From NCBI RefSeq assembly GCF_016741875.1, contig NZ_JAERRF010000011.1, forward strand, positions 214,262-278,261: a DNA stretch of 64,000 nt, in the 5' to 3' direction. Numbering within the stretch: the first letter of the stretch is position 1; the number at the start of each line of letters is the position of its first letter. Source of the stretch: Streptomyces coffeae (GTDB lineage Bacteria; Actinomycetota; Actinomycetes; Streptomycetales; Streptomycetaceae). The position numbers were made by a program, and so were the translations under genes. Shown here one piece after another: positions 23,518-30,902 of this stretch. The notes under the pieces are model-generated. The model was not told the DNA's origin. It saw nothing but the letters and a program-made list of their open reading frames with translations, and did no database searches.

Positions 23518-25209
23518 TCAGGCCAGGCCGGGACCCCGGACAGGGATGCTGGTGAACGTCGGCTGCTCAGGTTCCCGCGAAGTGAAGAAGTCGTTGCCCT
23601 TGTCGTCCACCACGATGAACGCCGGGAAGTCCTCGACCTCGATCTTCCAGACCGCCTCCATGCCCAGCTCCTCGTACTCCAGGACCTCGACCTTCTTGAT
23701 GCAGTCCTGGGCCAGCCGGGCCGCCGGGCCGCCGATGGAGCCCAGGTAGAAGCCGCCGTGCGCGGCGCAGGCGTCGGTCACCTGCTGCGAGCGGTTGCCC
23801 TTGGCGAGCATGACCTTCGAGCCGCCGGCCGCCTGGAACTGCTCGACGTAGGCGTCCATCCGGCCCGCCGTGGTCGGGCCGAACGAACCGGAGGCGTACC
23901 CCTCGGGGGTCTTGGCCGGGCCCGCGTAGTAGACCGGGTGGTTCTTCAGGTACTCCGGCATCTCCTCGCCCGCGTCCAGCCGCTCCTTGATCTTCGCGTG
24001 GGCGATGTCACGGGCGACGACCAGCGTGCCGGTCAGCGAGAGCCGGGTCTTGACCGGGTGCCTGGTCAGCTCGGCCAGGACCTCGTCCATGGGCCGGTTG
24101 AGGTCGATGGCGACCGCGTCCAGGTCCGGGCCCGCGCCCTTGGTCAGCTCCTCGTCCGTGGTGTCCGGGAGGAAGCGCGCCGGGTCGGTCTCCAGCTGTT
24201 CCAGGAAGACGCCCTCGGGGGTGATCTTCGCGAGCGCCTGGCGGTCGGCGGAGCAGGAGACGGCGATGGCCACCGGGCAGGACGCGCCGTGCCGGGGCAG
24301 CCGCACGACCCGGACGTCGTGGCAGAAGTACTTGCCGCCGAACTGCGCCCCGATCCCGATCTTCTGGGTCAGCTCGAAGACCTTCTCCTCCAGCTCCTTG
24401 TCGCGGAAGCCGTGGCCGGTCGGGGAGCCTGAAGCGGGCAGCTCGTCGAGGTAGTGCGCCGAGGCGTACTTGGCGGTCTTGAGCGCGTACTCCGCGCTGG
24501 TGCCGCCGACCACGATGGCCAGGTGGTACGGCGGGCAGGCGGCGGTGCCCAGCGAGCGAATCTTCTCCTCCAGGAACTTCATCATCGATGCCTCGTTCAG
24601 CACCGCCTTCGTCTCCTGGTAGAGGAAGGACTTGTTGGCCGAGCCGCCGCCCTTGGCCATGAAGAGGAACTTGTAGGCGCCGCCGTCGGTCGCGTACAGC
24701 TCGATCTGCGCGGGCAGGTTGGAGCCGGTGTTCTTCTCCTCCCACATGGTCAGCGGGGCCATCTGGGAGTAGCGCAGATTGAGCTTGGTGTAGGCGTCGA
24801 AGACACCGCGCGAGAGGGCCTCTTCGTCGCGCCCTTCCGTCAGCACGTGCTGCCCGCGCTTGCCCATGACGATGGCGGTGCCGGTGTCCTGGCACATGGG
24901 CAGCACACCCGCCGCCGCGATGTTCGCGTTCTTCAGCAGGTCCAGCGCGACGAACCGGTCGTTGGCGCTGGCCTCGGGGTCGTCGAGGATCCGGCGCAGC
25001 TGGGCGAGGTGGGTCGGGCGCAGATAGTGCGAAATGTCGTGCATCGCCTCGGCCGCGAGCGTGCGCAGCGCCTCCGGCTCGACCTTCAGGAAGGTACGCC
25101 CGTCGGCCTCGAAGGTGCTCACGCCCTCCGAGGTCACCAGGCGGTACGGCGTGGTGTCCTCGCCCAGAGGCAGCAGATCCGTGTAGGCAAACTCAGGCAT
25201 TCCGGCCAT
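23518..25209 (-). CDS. Fumarate hydratase class I (Fe-S), 3' end supplied by mobile element
   Basis: A 563-residue single-chain class I fumarase, using a [4Fe-4S] cluster to interconvert fumarate and malate. It has the N-terminal alpha part with LPMCQDTGTAIVMGKRGQ, then TACPPYHLAIVVGGTSAEYA, and the C-terminal beta swivel part (GSFGPTTAGRMDAYVEQF, CAAHGGFYLGSIGGPAA). The last 20 or so codons, after NDFFT, come from the integrated element. They read TSREPEQPTFTSIPVRGPGL, closely matching the displaced native end, so the enzyme should stay functional. The AACGACTTCTTCAC junction is the att core. Confidence 0.95.
   Translation of the reverse strand: MAGMPEFAYTDLLPLGEDTTPYRLVTSEGVSTFEADGRTFLKVEPEALRTLAAEAMHDISHYLRPTHLAQLRRILDDPEASANDRFVALDLLKNANIAAAGVLPMCQDTGTAIVMGKRGQHVLTEGRDEEALSRGVFDAYTKLNLRYSQMAPLTMWEEKNTGSNLPAQIELYATDGGAYKFLFMAKGGGSANKSFLYQETKAVLNEASMMKFLEEKIRSLGTAACPPYHLAIVVGGTSAEYALKTAKYASAHYLDELPASGSPTGHGFRDKELEEKVFELTQKIGIGAQFGGKYFCHDVRVVRLPRHGASCPVAIAVSCSADRQALAKITPEGVFLEQLETDPARFLPDTTDEELTKGAGPDLDAVAIDLNRPMDEVLAELTRHPVKTRLSLTGTLVVARDIAHAKIKERLDAGEEMPEYLKNHPVYYAGPAKTPEGYASGSFGPTTAGRMDAYVEQFQAAGGSKVMLAKGNRSQQVTDACAAHGGFYLGSIGGPAARLAQDCIKKVEVLEYEELGMEAVWKIEVEDFPAFIVVDDKGNDFFTSREPEQPTFTSIPVRGPGLA
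23582..23595. repeat. attR core
   Basis: GTGAAGAAGTCGTT, identical to 14629-14642, within the fumarase coding sequence. Bases below 23582 belong to the element, bases above 23595 to the chromosome. Confidence 0.88.
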
Positions 25210-25320
25210 TCCTCACTCGGCAGACAGTGCTGGCATCGACGGCAGCGGCCACCAGCGTAGAACGGGGGCGGTGGGTCGGTCCTTGTGAGGTAAGGCTCAG
25301 TCACCTCGGGGAGGGAAGTG

Positions 25321-25349
25321 TCGCGACCCCTGGTCGCGATCTATCGCGA
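25321..25349. repeat. Three TCGCGA palindromes before DUF1707 gene
   Basis: TCGCGA at 25321, 25334 and 25344, spaced 13 and 10 bases, ending 17 bases before the GTG start. The last two form TCGCGA-TCTA-TCGCGA. This could be an operator overlapping the promoter or 5' leader. Confidence 0.45.
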
Positions 25350-25366
25350 CTGGGTACGCTGAGCGC

Positions 25367-26068
25367 GTGGATGAGCAGCAGCCGGTGCCCCTGACCAAGT
25401 CCCCTTCCGTTCCCGTGTCTTCCGTTCCCGCGTCCGGGCCCGTGGCGCCCGCCGCGTCCGCGCAGGCGCCGCTGCGCGCCTCCGACGCGGACCGCGACCG
25501 GATCGCGGACATCCTGCGGGACGCCCTCGCCGAGGGGCGGCTCGACCCCGAGGAGCACGCGGAGCGGATCGACGCGGTCTACCGCGCCAAGACCCTCGGC
25601 GAACTGGAGCCCCTGGTCCGCGATCTGCCCGTGGCGCCGGGCCGCGGCGCCGGACCGGAGCCGGCCCGGGGCGGGGAGGACTCGTCCTGGGCCCGTACCG
25701 CACCCGCGGCGGAGAACCTGGTGGCGATCTTCGGCGGGGCGGCGCGCAAGGGGCGCTGGCGGGTCCGCCGCCGGACCAACGCGCTGGCGGTCTTCGGCGG
25801 GGCCGAGATCGATCTGACCGAGGCGATCTTCGAGCAGCAGGAGATCGTCATCCGTGTCTGGGCGCTCTTCGGCGGGGTGGAGATCAAGGTCCCGGAGAAC
25901 GTCACCCTGCACGGCTCGGGTGCCGGGATCTTCGGCGGCTTCGACGTGACCCCCTGCGAGGCGCCGGATCCCCAGGCGCCGGTGGTCCATGTCGGCGGAT
26001 TCGCTGTCTTCGGAGGGGTGGAAGCCCGGCCCAAGCGGGGTAAGCGACTGAAGAACCTGCGGTCGTGA
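25367..26068 (+). CDS. DUF1707/LiaF-like protein
   Basis: 233 residues from GTG 25367. After a Pro/Ser-rich start, a DUF1707 (SHOCT-like) segment has RASDADRDRIADILRDALAE, GRLDPEEHAERIDAVYRAKT and LGELEPLVRDLP. The C-terminal half has repeated FGG strands (VAIFGGAARKGRW, AVFGGAEIDLTEA, LFGGVEIKVPENV, GFDVTPCEAP), the cell wall-active antibiotic response (LiaF C-terminal-type) fold. No TM segment is seen. It likely takes part in envelope-stress signalling. Three TCGCGA sites sit just upstream. Confidence 0.88.
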   Translation: MDEQQPVPLTKSPSVPVSSVPASGPVAPAASAQAPLRASDADRDRIADILRDALAEGRLDPEEHAERIDAVYRAKTLGELEPLVRDLPVAPGRGAGPEPARGGEDSSWARTAPAAENLVAIFGGAARKGRWRVRRRTNALAVFGGAEIDLTEAIFEQQEIVIRVWALFGGVEIKVPENVTLHGSGAGIFGGFDVTPCEAPDPQAPVVHVGGFAVFGGVEARPKRGKRLKNLRS

Positions 26069-26248
26069 GCCCGGTGAAGTCCGGGCGGGCGCAGGGAATT
26101 TGCGGTCGGGACAACGGTGTGCATAAGCGCGCGCACAGCGGGTAAGGCTTGGTGCATCGTCTCTCGTACGGCTGATGGGGGTGCACACGGGGCCGTACGC
26201 CGCGAGGCGGGCAAGGGTGACCACCGGAGCCGTCGTCAGGAGTAGACC

Positions 26249-26605
26249 GTGCTGCAACCGCATCAGCCCCTGCTGGACGCCGCCGTGCCCCCGCAGCGCA
26301 TCCCCGCTCGGGATCAGGCCGGCCCCTGGCACTCGGAGGCGGTGTGCCGCCGGGACGAGGCCGGGCTGTTCTTCGCTCCTTCCAAGGAGCCCACGGCTGC
26401 GCGGCTGTCGCGGGAAGAGGCCGCCAAGCGGGTCTGCGCGCGCTGCCCGGTCATGGTCGAGTGCCGTGAGCACGCGCTGTTGCAGCCCGAGCCGTATGGC
26501 GTGTGGGGCGGGCTGACCGCGGCCGAGCGCCGGGTGGTGCTGGCCCGCCGCCGTCGCCGGGAGGCCGAGCTCCAGCGCGCCATGAGGGTGGCCGCCGCGG
26601 GCTGA
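26249..26605 (+). CDS. wblI: WhiB-like [4Fe-4S] transcription factor
   Basis: A 118-residue Wbl protein from GTG 26249, with a CAGGAG-type site upstream. Four cluster-ligating cysteines are visible: C33, C63 and C66 (CARC), and C72, followed by the GVWGG turn at about 84-88 and a basic C-terminal DNA-binding helix (ERRVVLARRRRREAELQR). Wbl proteins sense redox/NO through the cluster and work with sigma factors. Its place between DUF1707 and glpX matches wblI of S. coelicolor, from memory of gene order; the symbol rests on that. Confidence 0.9.
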   Translation: MLQPHQPLLDAAVPPQRIPARDQAGPWHSEAVCRRDEAGLFFAPSKEPTAARLSREEAAKRVCARCPVMVECREHALLQPEPYGVWGGLTAAERRVVLARRRRREAELQRAMRVAAAG

Positions 26606-26619
26606 GCGCTGCGGATCGC

Positions 26620-26662
26620 ACAAGGGCCGGGCCCCGCCGGGAAGGCGGGGCCCGGCCCTTGT
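26620..26662. terminator. Terminator, wbl / glpX
   Basis: A perfect 19-bp stem (26620-26638 with 26644-26662) and a 5-base loop, between convergent genes. Confidence 0.88.
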
Positions 26663-26747
26663 ACGGAGCGCGGGTTGCGGGGGCGCGGGCGGCCACGACG
26701 CGGCCGCGGACGCAGGGCGGCACCTCGCGGCTCTTCCCGCGGAGCGC

Positions 26748-27779
26748 TCAGCGGGCGCGCTCGAAGTCCACCGAGGCGTAGGCGCGCAGCTTGGACAGCC
26801 GGTGGGTGGAGTCGATCTGCCGGATGGTCCCGGACTTGGACCGCATCACCAGCGACTGGGTGGTCGCGGTCTCCGCGCGGTACCGCACCCCGCGCAGCAG
26901 ATCGCCGTCGGTGATGCCGGTGGCAACGAAGAACACGTTGTCGCCCTTGACCAGGTCGTCTGTCTGGAGCACCTGGTCGAGGTCATGACCGGCGTCGAGG
27001 GCGCGCTGCTTCTCGTCGTCGTCCTTGGGCCACAGCTTGGCCTGGATGGTGCCGCCGAGGCACTTGATCGCACAGGCCGCGATGATGCCCTCCGGGGTGC
27101 CGCCCACGCCCAGCAGCAGATCCACACCGGTGCCCTCGCGCACCGCCATGATCGCTCCGGCCACATCGCCGTCGGAGATGAACTTGATCCGGGCGCCCGC
27201 CTCGCGGATCTCCTTGACGATGCCCTCGTGACGGGGGCGGTCCAGCACCACCACGGTGACGTCCTCGGGGCTGGACCTCTTGGCCTTGGCGATCCGCCGG
27301 ATGTTCACCCCGGGCGGCGCGGTGATGTCGACGAACTCGGCCGCCTCCGGGCCGGTGACCAGCTTGTCCATGTAGAACACGGCCGACGGGTCGAACATCG
27401 TGCCGCGCTCGGCGACCGCGAGCACCGAGACCGCGTTGGCCATGCCCTTGGCGGTGAGGGTGGTGCCGTCCACCGGGTCCACGGCCACATCGCACTCCGG
27501 GCCGGTGCCGTCGCCGACCCGCTCCCCGTTGTAGAGCATCGGCGCCTCGTCCTTCTCGCCCTCGCCGATGACCACGACACCGTTCATGGAGACGGTGTGC
27601 ACCAGCGAACGCATGGCCTTGACGGCCGCACCGTCGGCGCCGTTCTTGTCGCCGCGGCCCACCCAGCGGCCGGAGGCCATGGCACCCGCCTCGGTGACCC
27701 GGACGAGCTCCAGGGCGAGGTTGCGGTCGGGAGCCTCGGGGCTGACCTCGAGCTGGGACGGCAGATGGTGCTCGGTCAT
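26748..27779 (-). CDS. glpX: Fructose-1,6-bisphosphatase class II
   Basis: 343 residues from ATG 27779 (MTEHHLPSQLEV), preceded by an AAAGGTG site; the longer reading upstream is not supported. Motifs of the GlpX family are WVGRGDKNGADGAAVKAMR, GEGEKDEAPMLYNGE, the metal-binding DPVDGTTLTAKG, and GDVAGAIMAV. It hydrolyses fructose 1,6-bisphosphate to fructose 6-phosphate and is the main gluconeogenic FBPase of actinobacteria. It is divergent from the DUF4245 gene. Confidence 0.96.
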   Translation of the reverse strand: MTEHHLPSQLEVSPEAPDRNLALELVRVTEAGAMASGRWVGRGDKNGADGAAVKAMRSLVHTVSMNGVVVIGEGEKDEAPMLYNGERVGDGTGPECDVAVDPVDGTTLTAKGMANAVSVLAVAERGTMFDPSAVFYMDKLVTGPEAAEFVDITAPPGVNIRRIAKAKRSSPEDVTVVVLDRPRHEGIVKEIREAGARIKFISDGDVAGAIMAVREGTGVDLLLGVGGTPEGIIAACAIKCLGGTIQAKLWPKDDDEKQRALDAGHDLDQVLQTDDLVKGDNVFFVATGITDGDLLRGVRYRAETATTQSLVMRSKSGTIRQIDSTHRLSKLRAYASVDFERAR

Positions 27780-27963
27780 CGGAGCGCACCTTTCTGTACG
27801 GCGACGGCCGGTGGGCCCCTCCTCGCCGAAGGCGGGCGAGAAGGAGAGGGTGCTCATGACTTTATCCGCTGAGTGCGAGTGTGAGCAGAGGACCCCACGC
27901 ATGAGCGCGACCCTGTTGCCGGGTGCGGCGGCGGGATGGGGGACGATGGGGGACGTGGCAGGT

Positions 27964-28518
27964 ATGCGAGGCAAAGAGACGGTCCGGGACATGCTGCTGT
28001 CAATGGCGGCGATCGGCGCCGTCGCGGCGGGCATCTATGTCTTCCAGATCCCGCGCGATGACAGCGACAAGGACGGGGGTGTCAGGACGGTCGACTACCG
28101 GGTGGAGCTCCGGACGGCCCGCCGCGCCGCGCCGTACCCGGTGGCCGCCCCCGAGTCCGGCAGTCTGCCCAAGGGCTGGCGCGCGACCTCGGTCACCTAC
28201 ACTCCGACGGCGGGCAGCACCGGCGCGGGCGGCGGCAGCGCCGCCTGGCACCTGGGCTTCCTGGACGAGAAGCGGGAGTACGTGGCGATCGAGCAGAGCG
28301 ACGGCAAGGCGGCGACGTTCGTCGACAACGTCACCCAGCAGGCCCGGGCGACCAAGGACACCCAGCGGATCGACGGCAAGGAGTGGGTCCGCTACGAGGG
28401 TGACAAGTACGACGCCCTGGTGTGCCAGGAGCGGGGGGTGACCACGGTGGTCACCGGGACCGCGTCCCGTGCCCATCTGACGAAGATGGCCGCCGCGCTC
28501 GAGGCCCGGAAGGGCTGA
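27964..28518 (+). CDS. DUF4245 membrane-anchored protein
   Basis: 184 residues from ATG 27964 (MRGKETVRDMLLSM), with GGGGGA ten bases before; in-frame GTG 27955 and ATG 27946 are alternatives. One N-terminal TM helix (DMLLSMAAIGAVAAGIYVF) is followed by an extracytoplasmic domain with YRVELRTARRAAPYPVAAPE, LPKGWRATSVTYTP and WHLGFLDEKREYVAIEQSD, characteristic of DUF4245. Function is unknown. The gene is conserved next to glpX in actinobacteria. Confidence 0.85.
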   Translation: MRGKETVRDMLLSMAAIGAVAAGIYVFQIPRDDSDKDGGVRTVDYRVELRTARRAAPYPVAAPESGSLPKGWRATSVTYTPTAGSTGAGGGSAAWHLGFLDEKREYVAIEQSDGKAATFVDNVTQQARATKDTQRIDGKEWVRYEGDKYDALVCQERGVTTVVTGTASRAHLTKMAAALEARKG

Positions 28519-28566
28519 GCACGGCGGCCGGAGTGCCACGCCGGGCGGACGGCCCGGACGGCAGGG

Positions 28567-29157
28567 TCAGACGCTGGTGACGACCTCGTCGTAGTCCAGA
28601 CGCGGGCCGCGCGGGCGCCAGGCGTCCTCGCCCGGCTTGCCGATGTTGACGACGATCAGCGGGGTGTGGTCGTCGTCCAGGAACTCCTTCTGCACCCCGG
28701 CGGCGTCGAAGCCGGTCATCGGACCGGCGGCCAGACCGGCGGCGCGGATGCCCAGGATGAAGTAGCCCGCCTGGAGCGCGGCATTGAGCCCCGCCGCCTG
28801 CTCACGGGCGCCGCGCTCGGCGAAGAAGACATCCTTGGCCTGCGGGAAGTGCGGGAAGAGCGTGGGCAGTTCCTCGTGGAACTCATTGTCCGCGACGAGG
28901 ATCGCGACCAGCGGGGCGGTGGCCGTCTTGGGGCGGTTGCCCTCGGCCATATGCGGCACCAGACGCTCCCGGGCCTCGGCGGAGCGCACCAGAACCACCC
29001 GCAGCGGTGACTGGTTGAAGGCGGTCGGGGCGTACTTGACCAGGTCGTAGATCGCCCGTACCTGCTCCTCGGACACTGGCTCGTCGGTGAAGGTGTTGGC
29101 GGTGTGCGCCTCACGGAAGAGCAGGTCCTGGGCGGCGGGGTCGAGGGCGAGAGTCAT
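28567..29157 (-). CDS. Nitroreductase-family NADPH oxidoreductase (RutE-like)
   Basis: A 196-residue FMN-dependent nitroreductase fold protein: FREAHTANTFTDEPVSEEQV, YAPTAFNQSPLRVVLVRS with the FMN-binding SP region, and a C-terminal NIGKPGEDAWRPRGPRLDYD. Close in form to malonic semialdehyde reductase RutE/HadB-type proteins, which reduce malonic semialdehyde to 3-hydroxypropionate; the true substrate is uncertain. A MarR-like dyad lies in its promoter region. Confidence 0.87.
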   Translation of the reverse strand: MTLALDPAAQDLLFREAHTANTFTDEPVSEEQVRAIYDLVKYAPTAFNQSPLRVVLVRSAEARERLVPHMAEGNRPKTATAPLVAILVADNEFHEELPTLFPHFPQAKDVFFAERGAREQAAGLNAALQAGYFILGIRAAGLAAGPMTGFDAAGVQKEFLDDDHTPLIVVNIGKPGEDAWRPRGPRLDYDEVVTSV

Positions 29158-29213
29158 GGCACAACCTTCGGATCGCAGCGGTGGGACGTGATGTCGACAC
29201 CCACCGTACCGGC

Positions 29214-29235
29214 TTTAGATTAACCTTCAACTAAA
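29214..29235. promoter_or_regulatory. Dyad in nitroreductase promoter
   Basis: TTTAG (29214-29218) and CTAAA (29231-29235) flank an AT-rich centre. Read on the minus strand it contains TTGAAGGTTAAT, similar in form to MarR/HxlR operators, about 57 bases upstream of the start codon. No MarR gene is in the window. Confidence 0.4.
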
Positions 29236-29278
29236 TCGGGGGGAAGGGTGCTCCGTATCACAGCGCCGGCCGCCGCGC

Positions 29279-29563
29279 TCAGTCGCCGTCGGCCCCGGTG
29301 TCCCCCGTACGCCCCCCGGCATCCCGCCCCTCGGCGTCCTCCGTCCCCGAGTCCGCCAGCGCCGCGTCCAGCCGCGCCCGCGCCCCCTCCAGCCAGCGGC
29401 GGCACACCTTCGCCAGCTCCTCGCCGCGCTCCCACAGCGCGAGCGACTCCTCCAGGCTGGTGCCGCCCGCCTCCAGCCGGCGCACGACCTCGACCAGCTC
29501 GTCCCGCGCCTGCTCGTAGCCGAGGGCCGAGGTGTCGTTCACCTTCTCGTCCGTCTTCGCCAT
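29279..29563 (-). CDS. xseB: Exonuclease VII small subunit
   Basis: 94 residues from MAKTDEKVND (ATG 29563). The XseB domain is clear: LGYEQARDELVEVVRRLEAG, TSLEESLALWERGEELAKVC. A C-terminal tail (DSGTEDAEGRDAGGRTGDTG) extends beyond the usual 70-80 residue length. It lies 46 bases downstream of xseA on the same strand and forms the exonuclease VII complex with it. Confidence 0.93.
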   Translation of the reverse strand: MAKTDEKVNDTSALGYEQARDELVEVVRRLEAGGTSLEESLALWERGEELAKVCRRWLEGARARLDAALADSGTEDAEGRDAGGRTGDTGADGD

Positions 29564-29609
29564 GCCGCACACCCTATGCACAGGGACCGACACCGCAGGG
29601 GCCGTCCGC

Positions 29610-30839
29610 TCAGCCGCCGTCGACGGCGGACCCGCTGACCGCGCGGACCGTGAACTCGCCCTCGGCCACCCGCGCCCTCAGCTCCTCCTCCCGCCTCACC
29701 TCGTCCGCCGACCGCACCACCGAACCGTCGGCGTGCTGGAGCACCGCATAGCCGCGGCGCAGCGTGGCGGCGGGGGAGAGGGCCACCACCCGGGCATGGG
29801 TGTGCGCCAGCTCGGATTCGGCCCGGTCCAGCAGATGGCCCAGACAGCGGCGGCCGCGCTCCAGCACCGCGGCGATCTGCTCCTCGCGCTCATCCACCAT
29901 CCGCCGGGGCTGCTGGAAACACGGGCGGGCCAGCGCCGCCGCGAGCCCCCGCTCCTCCCGATCCAGCAGCCCATGGACACTGCGCAGCGCGCGCTCGCGC
30001 AGCTGCTGGATCCGCAGCAGCTCCTCGCCCACATCCGGGACGATCTTCTTCGCCGCGTCGGTGGGGGTGGACGCCCGCAGATCGGCCACCAGGTCCAGCA
30101 GCGGGGAGTCCGGCTCATGGCCGATCGCGGAGACCACCGGCGTACGACACGCGGCCACCGCCCGCACCAGCTGCTCGTCCGAGAACGGCAGCAGGTCCTC
30201 CACACTGCCGCCGCCGCGCGCCACCACGATCACATCCACCTCGGGCAGCGCGTCCAGCTCCTGGACCGCCTCGATCACCTGCGGTACCGCGTGCACTCCC
30301 TGCACCGCCACATTGCGCACCTCGAAGCGGACGGCGGGCCAGCGCAGCCGGGCGTTCTCCAGCACATCCCGCTCGGCGGCCGAGGCCCGTCCGCACACCA
30401 GCCCTATCAGCTGGGGCAGGAACGGCAGCCGCTTCTTGCGGTCGGCGGCGAACAGCCCCTCGGCCGCCAGCGCCTTCTTCAGCTGCTCCAGACGTGCCAG
30501 CAGCTCCCCGACCCCCACCGGGCGGATCTCGGTGGCCCGCAGCGACAGCTGACCGCGCGGGGCGTACCACTCCGGCTTGGCGTGCACCACCACGCGCGCG
30601 CCCTCGGAGACGGTGTCCGCGATCCGGTCGAATACGGCGCGGAAACAGGTGACGGTCAGCGAGATGTCGTAACTGGGGTCGCGCAGTGTCAGAAACACCA
30701 CCCCCGCCCCGGGGCGCCGGGACAGCTGGGTGATCTGCCCCTCCACCCACACCGCCCCCAGCCGGTCGATCCATCCCCCGATCAGCCGGGACACCTCGCC
30801 GACCGGGATCGGCTCCTCCGCGGACGTGTTGACAGCCAT
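29610..30839 (-). CDS. xseA: Exonuclease VII large subunit
   Basis: 409 residues from ATG 30839 (MAVNTSAEEPIPVGEV). The N-terminal OB fold (VWVEGQITQLSRRPGAGVVF, FLTLRDPSYDISLTVTCF) is followed by the catalytic domain with KRLPFLPQLIGLVCGRASAA, VDVIVVARGGGSVEDLLPFS and SAIGHEPDSPLLDLVADLRA, then a long helical region and the C-terminal LRRGYAVLQ segment. It degrades single-stranded DNA from both ends. The much longer open frame upstream overlaps ispH antisense and is not the gene. Confidence 0.94.
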   Translation of the reverse strand: MAVNTSAEEPIPVGEVSRLIGGWIDRLGAVWVEGQITQLSRRPGAGVVFLTLRDPSYDISLTVTCFRAVFDRIADTVSEGARVVVHAKPEWYAPRGQLSLRATEIRPVGVGELLARLEQLKKALAAEGLFAADRKKRLPFLPQLIGLVCGRASAAERDVLENARLRWPAVRFEVRNVAVQGVHAVPQVIEAVQELDALPEVDVIVVARGGGSVEDLLPFSDEQLVRAVAACRTPVVSAIGHEPDSPLLDLVADLRASTPTDAAKKIVPDVGEELLRIQQLRERALRSVHGLLDREERGLAAALARPCFQQPRRMVDEREEQIAAVLERGRRCLGHLLDRAESELAHTHARVVALSPAATLRRGYAVLQHADGSVVRSADEVRREEELRARVAEGEFTVRAVSGSAVDGG

Positions 30840-30902
30840 GACCGCGAGCGTATCGGCCACCGCCGACAGGATCGCTGGGTCGGCGCCCCTACCATGGGGG
30901 TC

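Larger units (their letters stand above)
14629..23595. mobile_element. Integrated phage-like mini-element with serine integrase, capsid and portal
   Basis: About 9.0 kb bounded by the 14-bp direct repeat GTGAAGAAGTCGTT at both ends and inserted in the class I fumarase gene. The left half reads rightward: integrase, HTH protein, zinc-finger protein, HK97-type capsid, portal. The right half reads leftward: DUF6879 and Scr1-type regulators, tiny Cys-rich and membrane proteins, DUF397 and a zinc-ribbon peptide. GC is visibly lower than in the flanks. No terminase, prohead protease, tail, lysis or recognisable excisionase gene is present, so it is a phage satellite or a stripped prophage of the general size of mycobacterial phiRv1-like elements. 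Confidence 0.9.
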
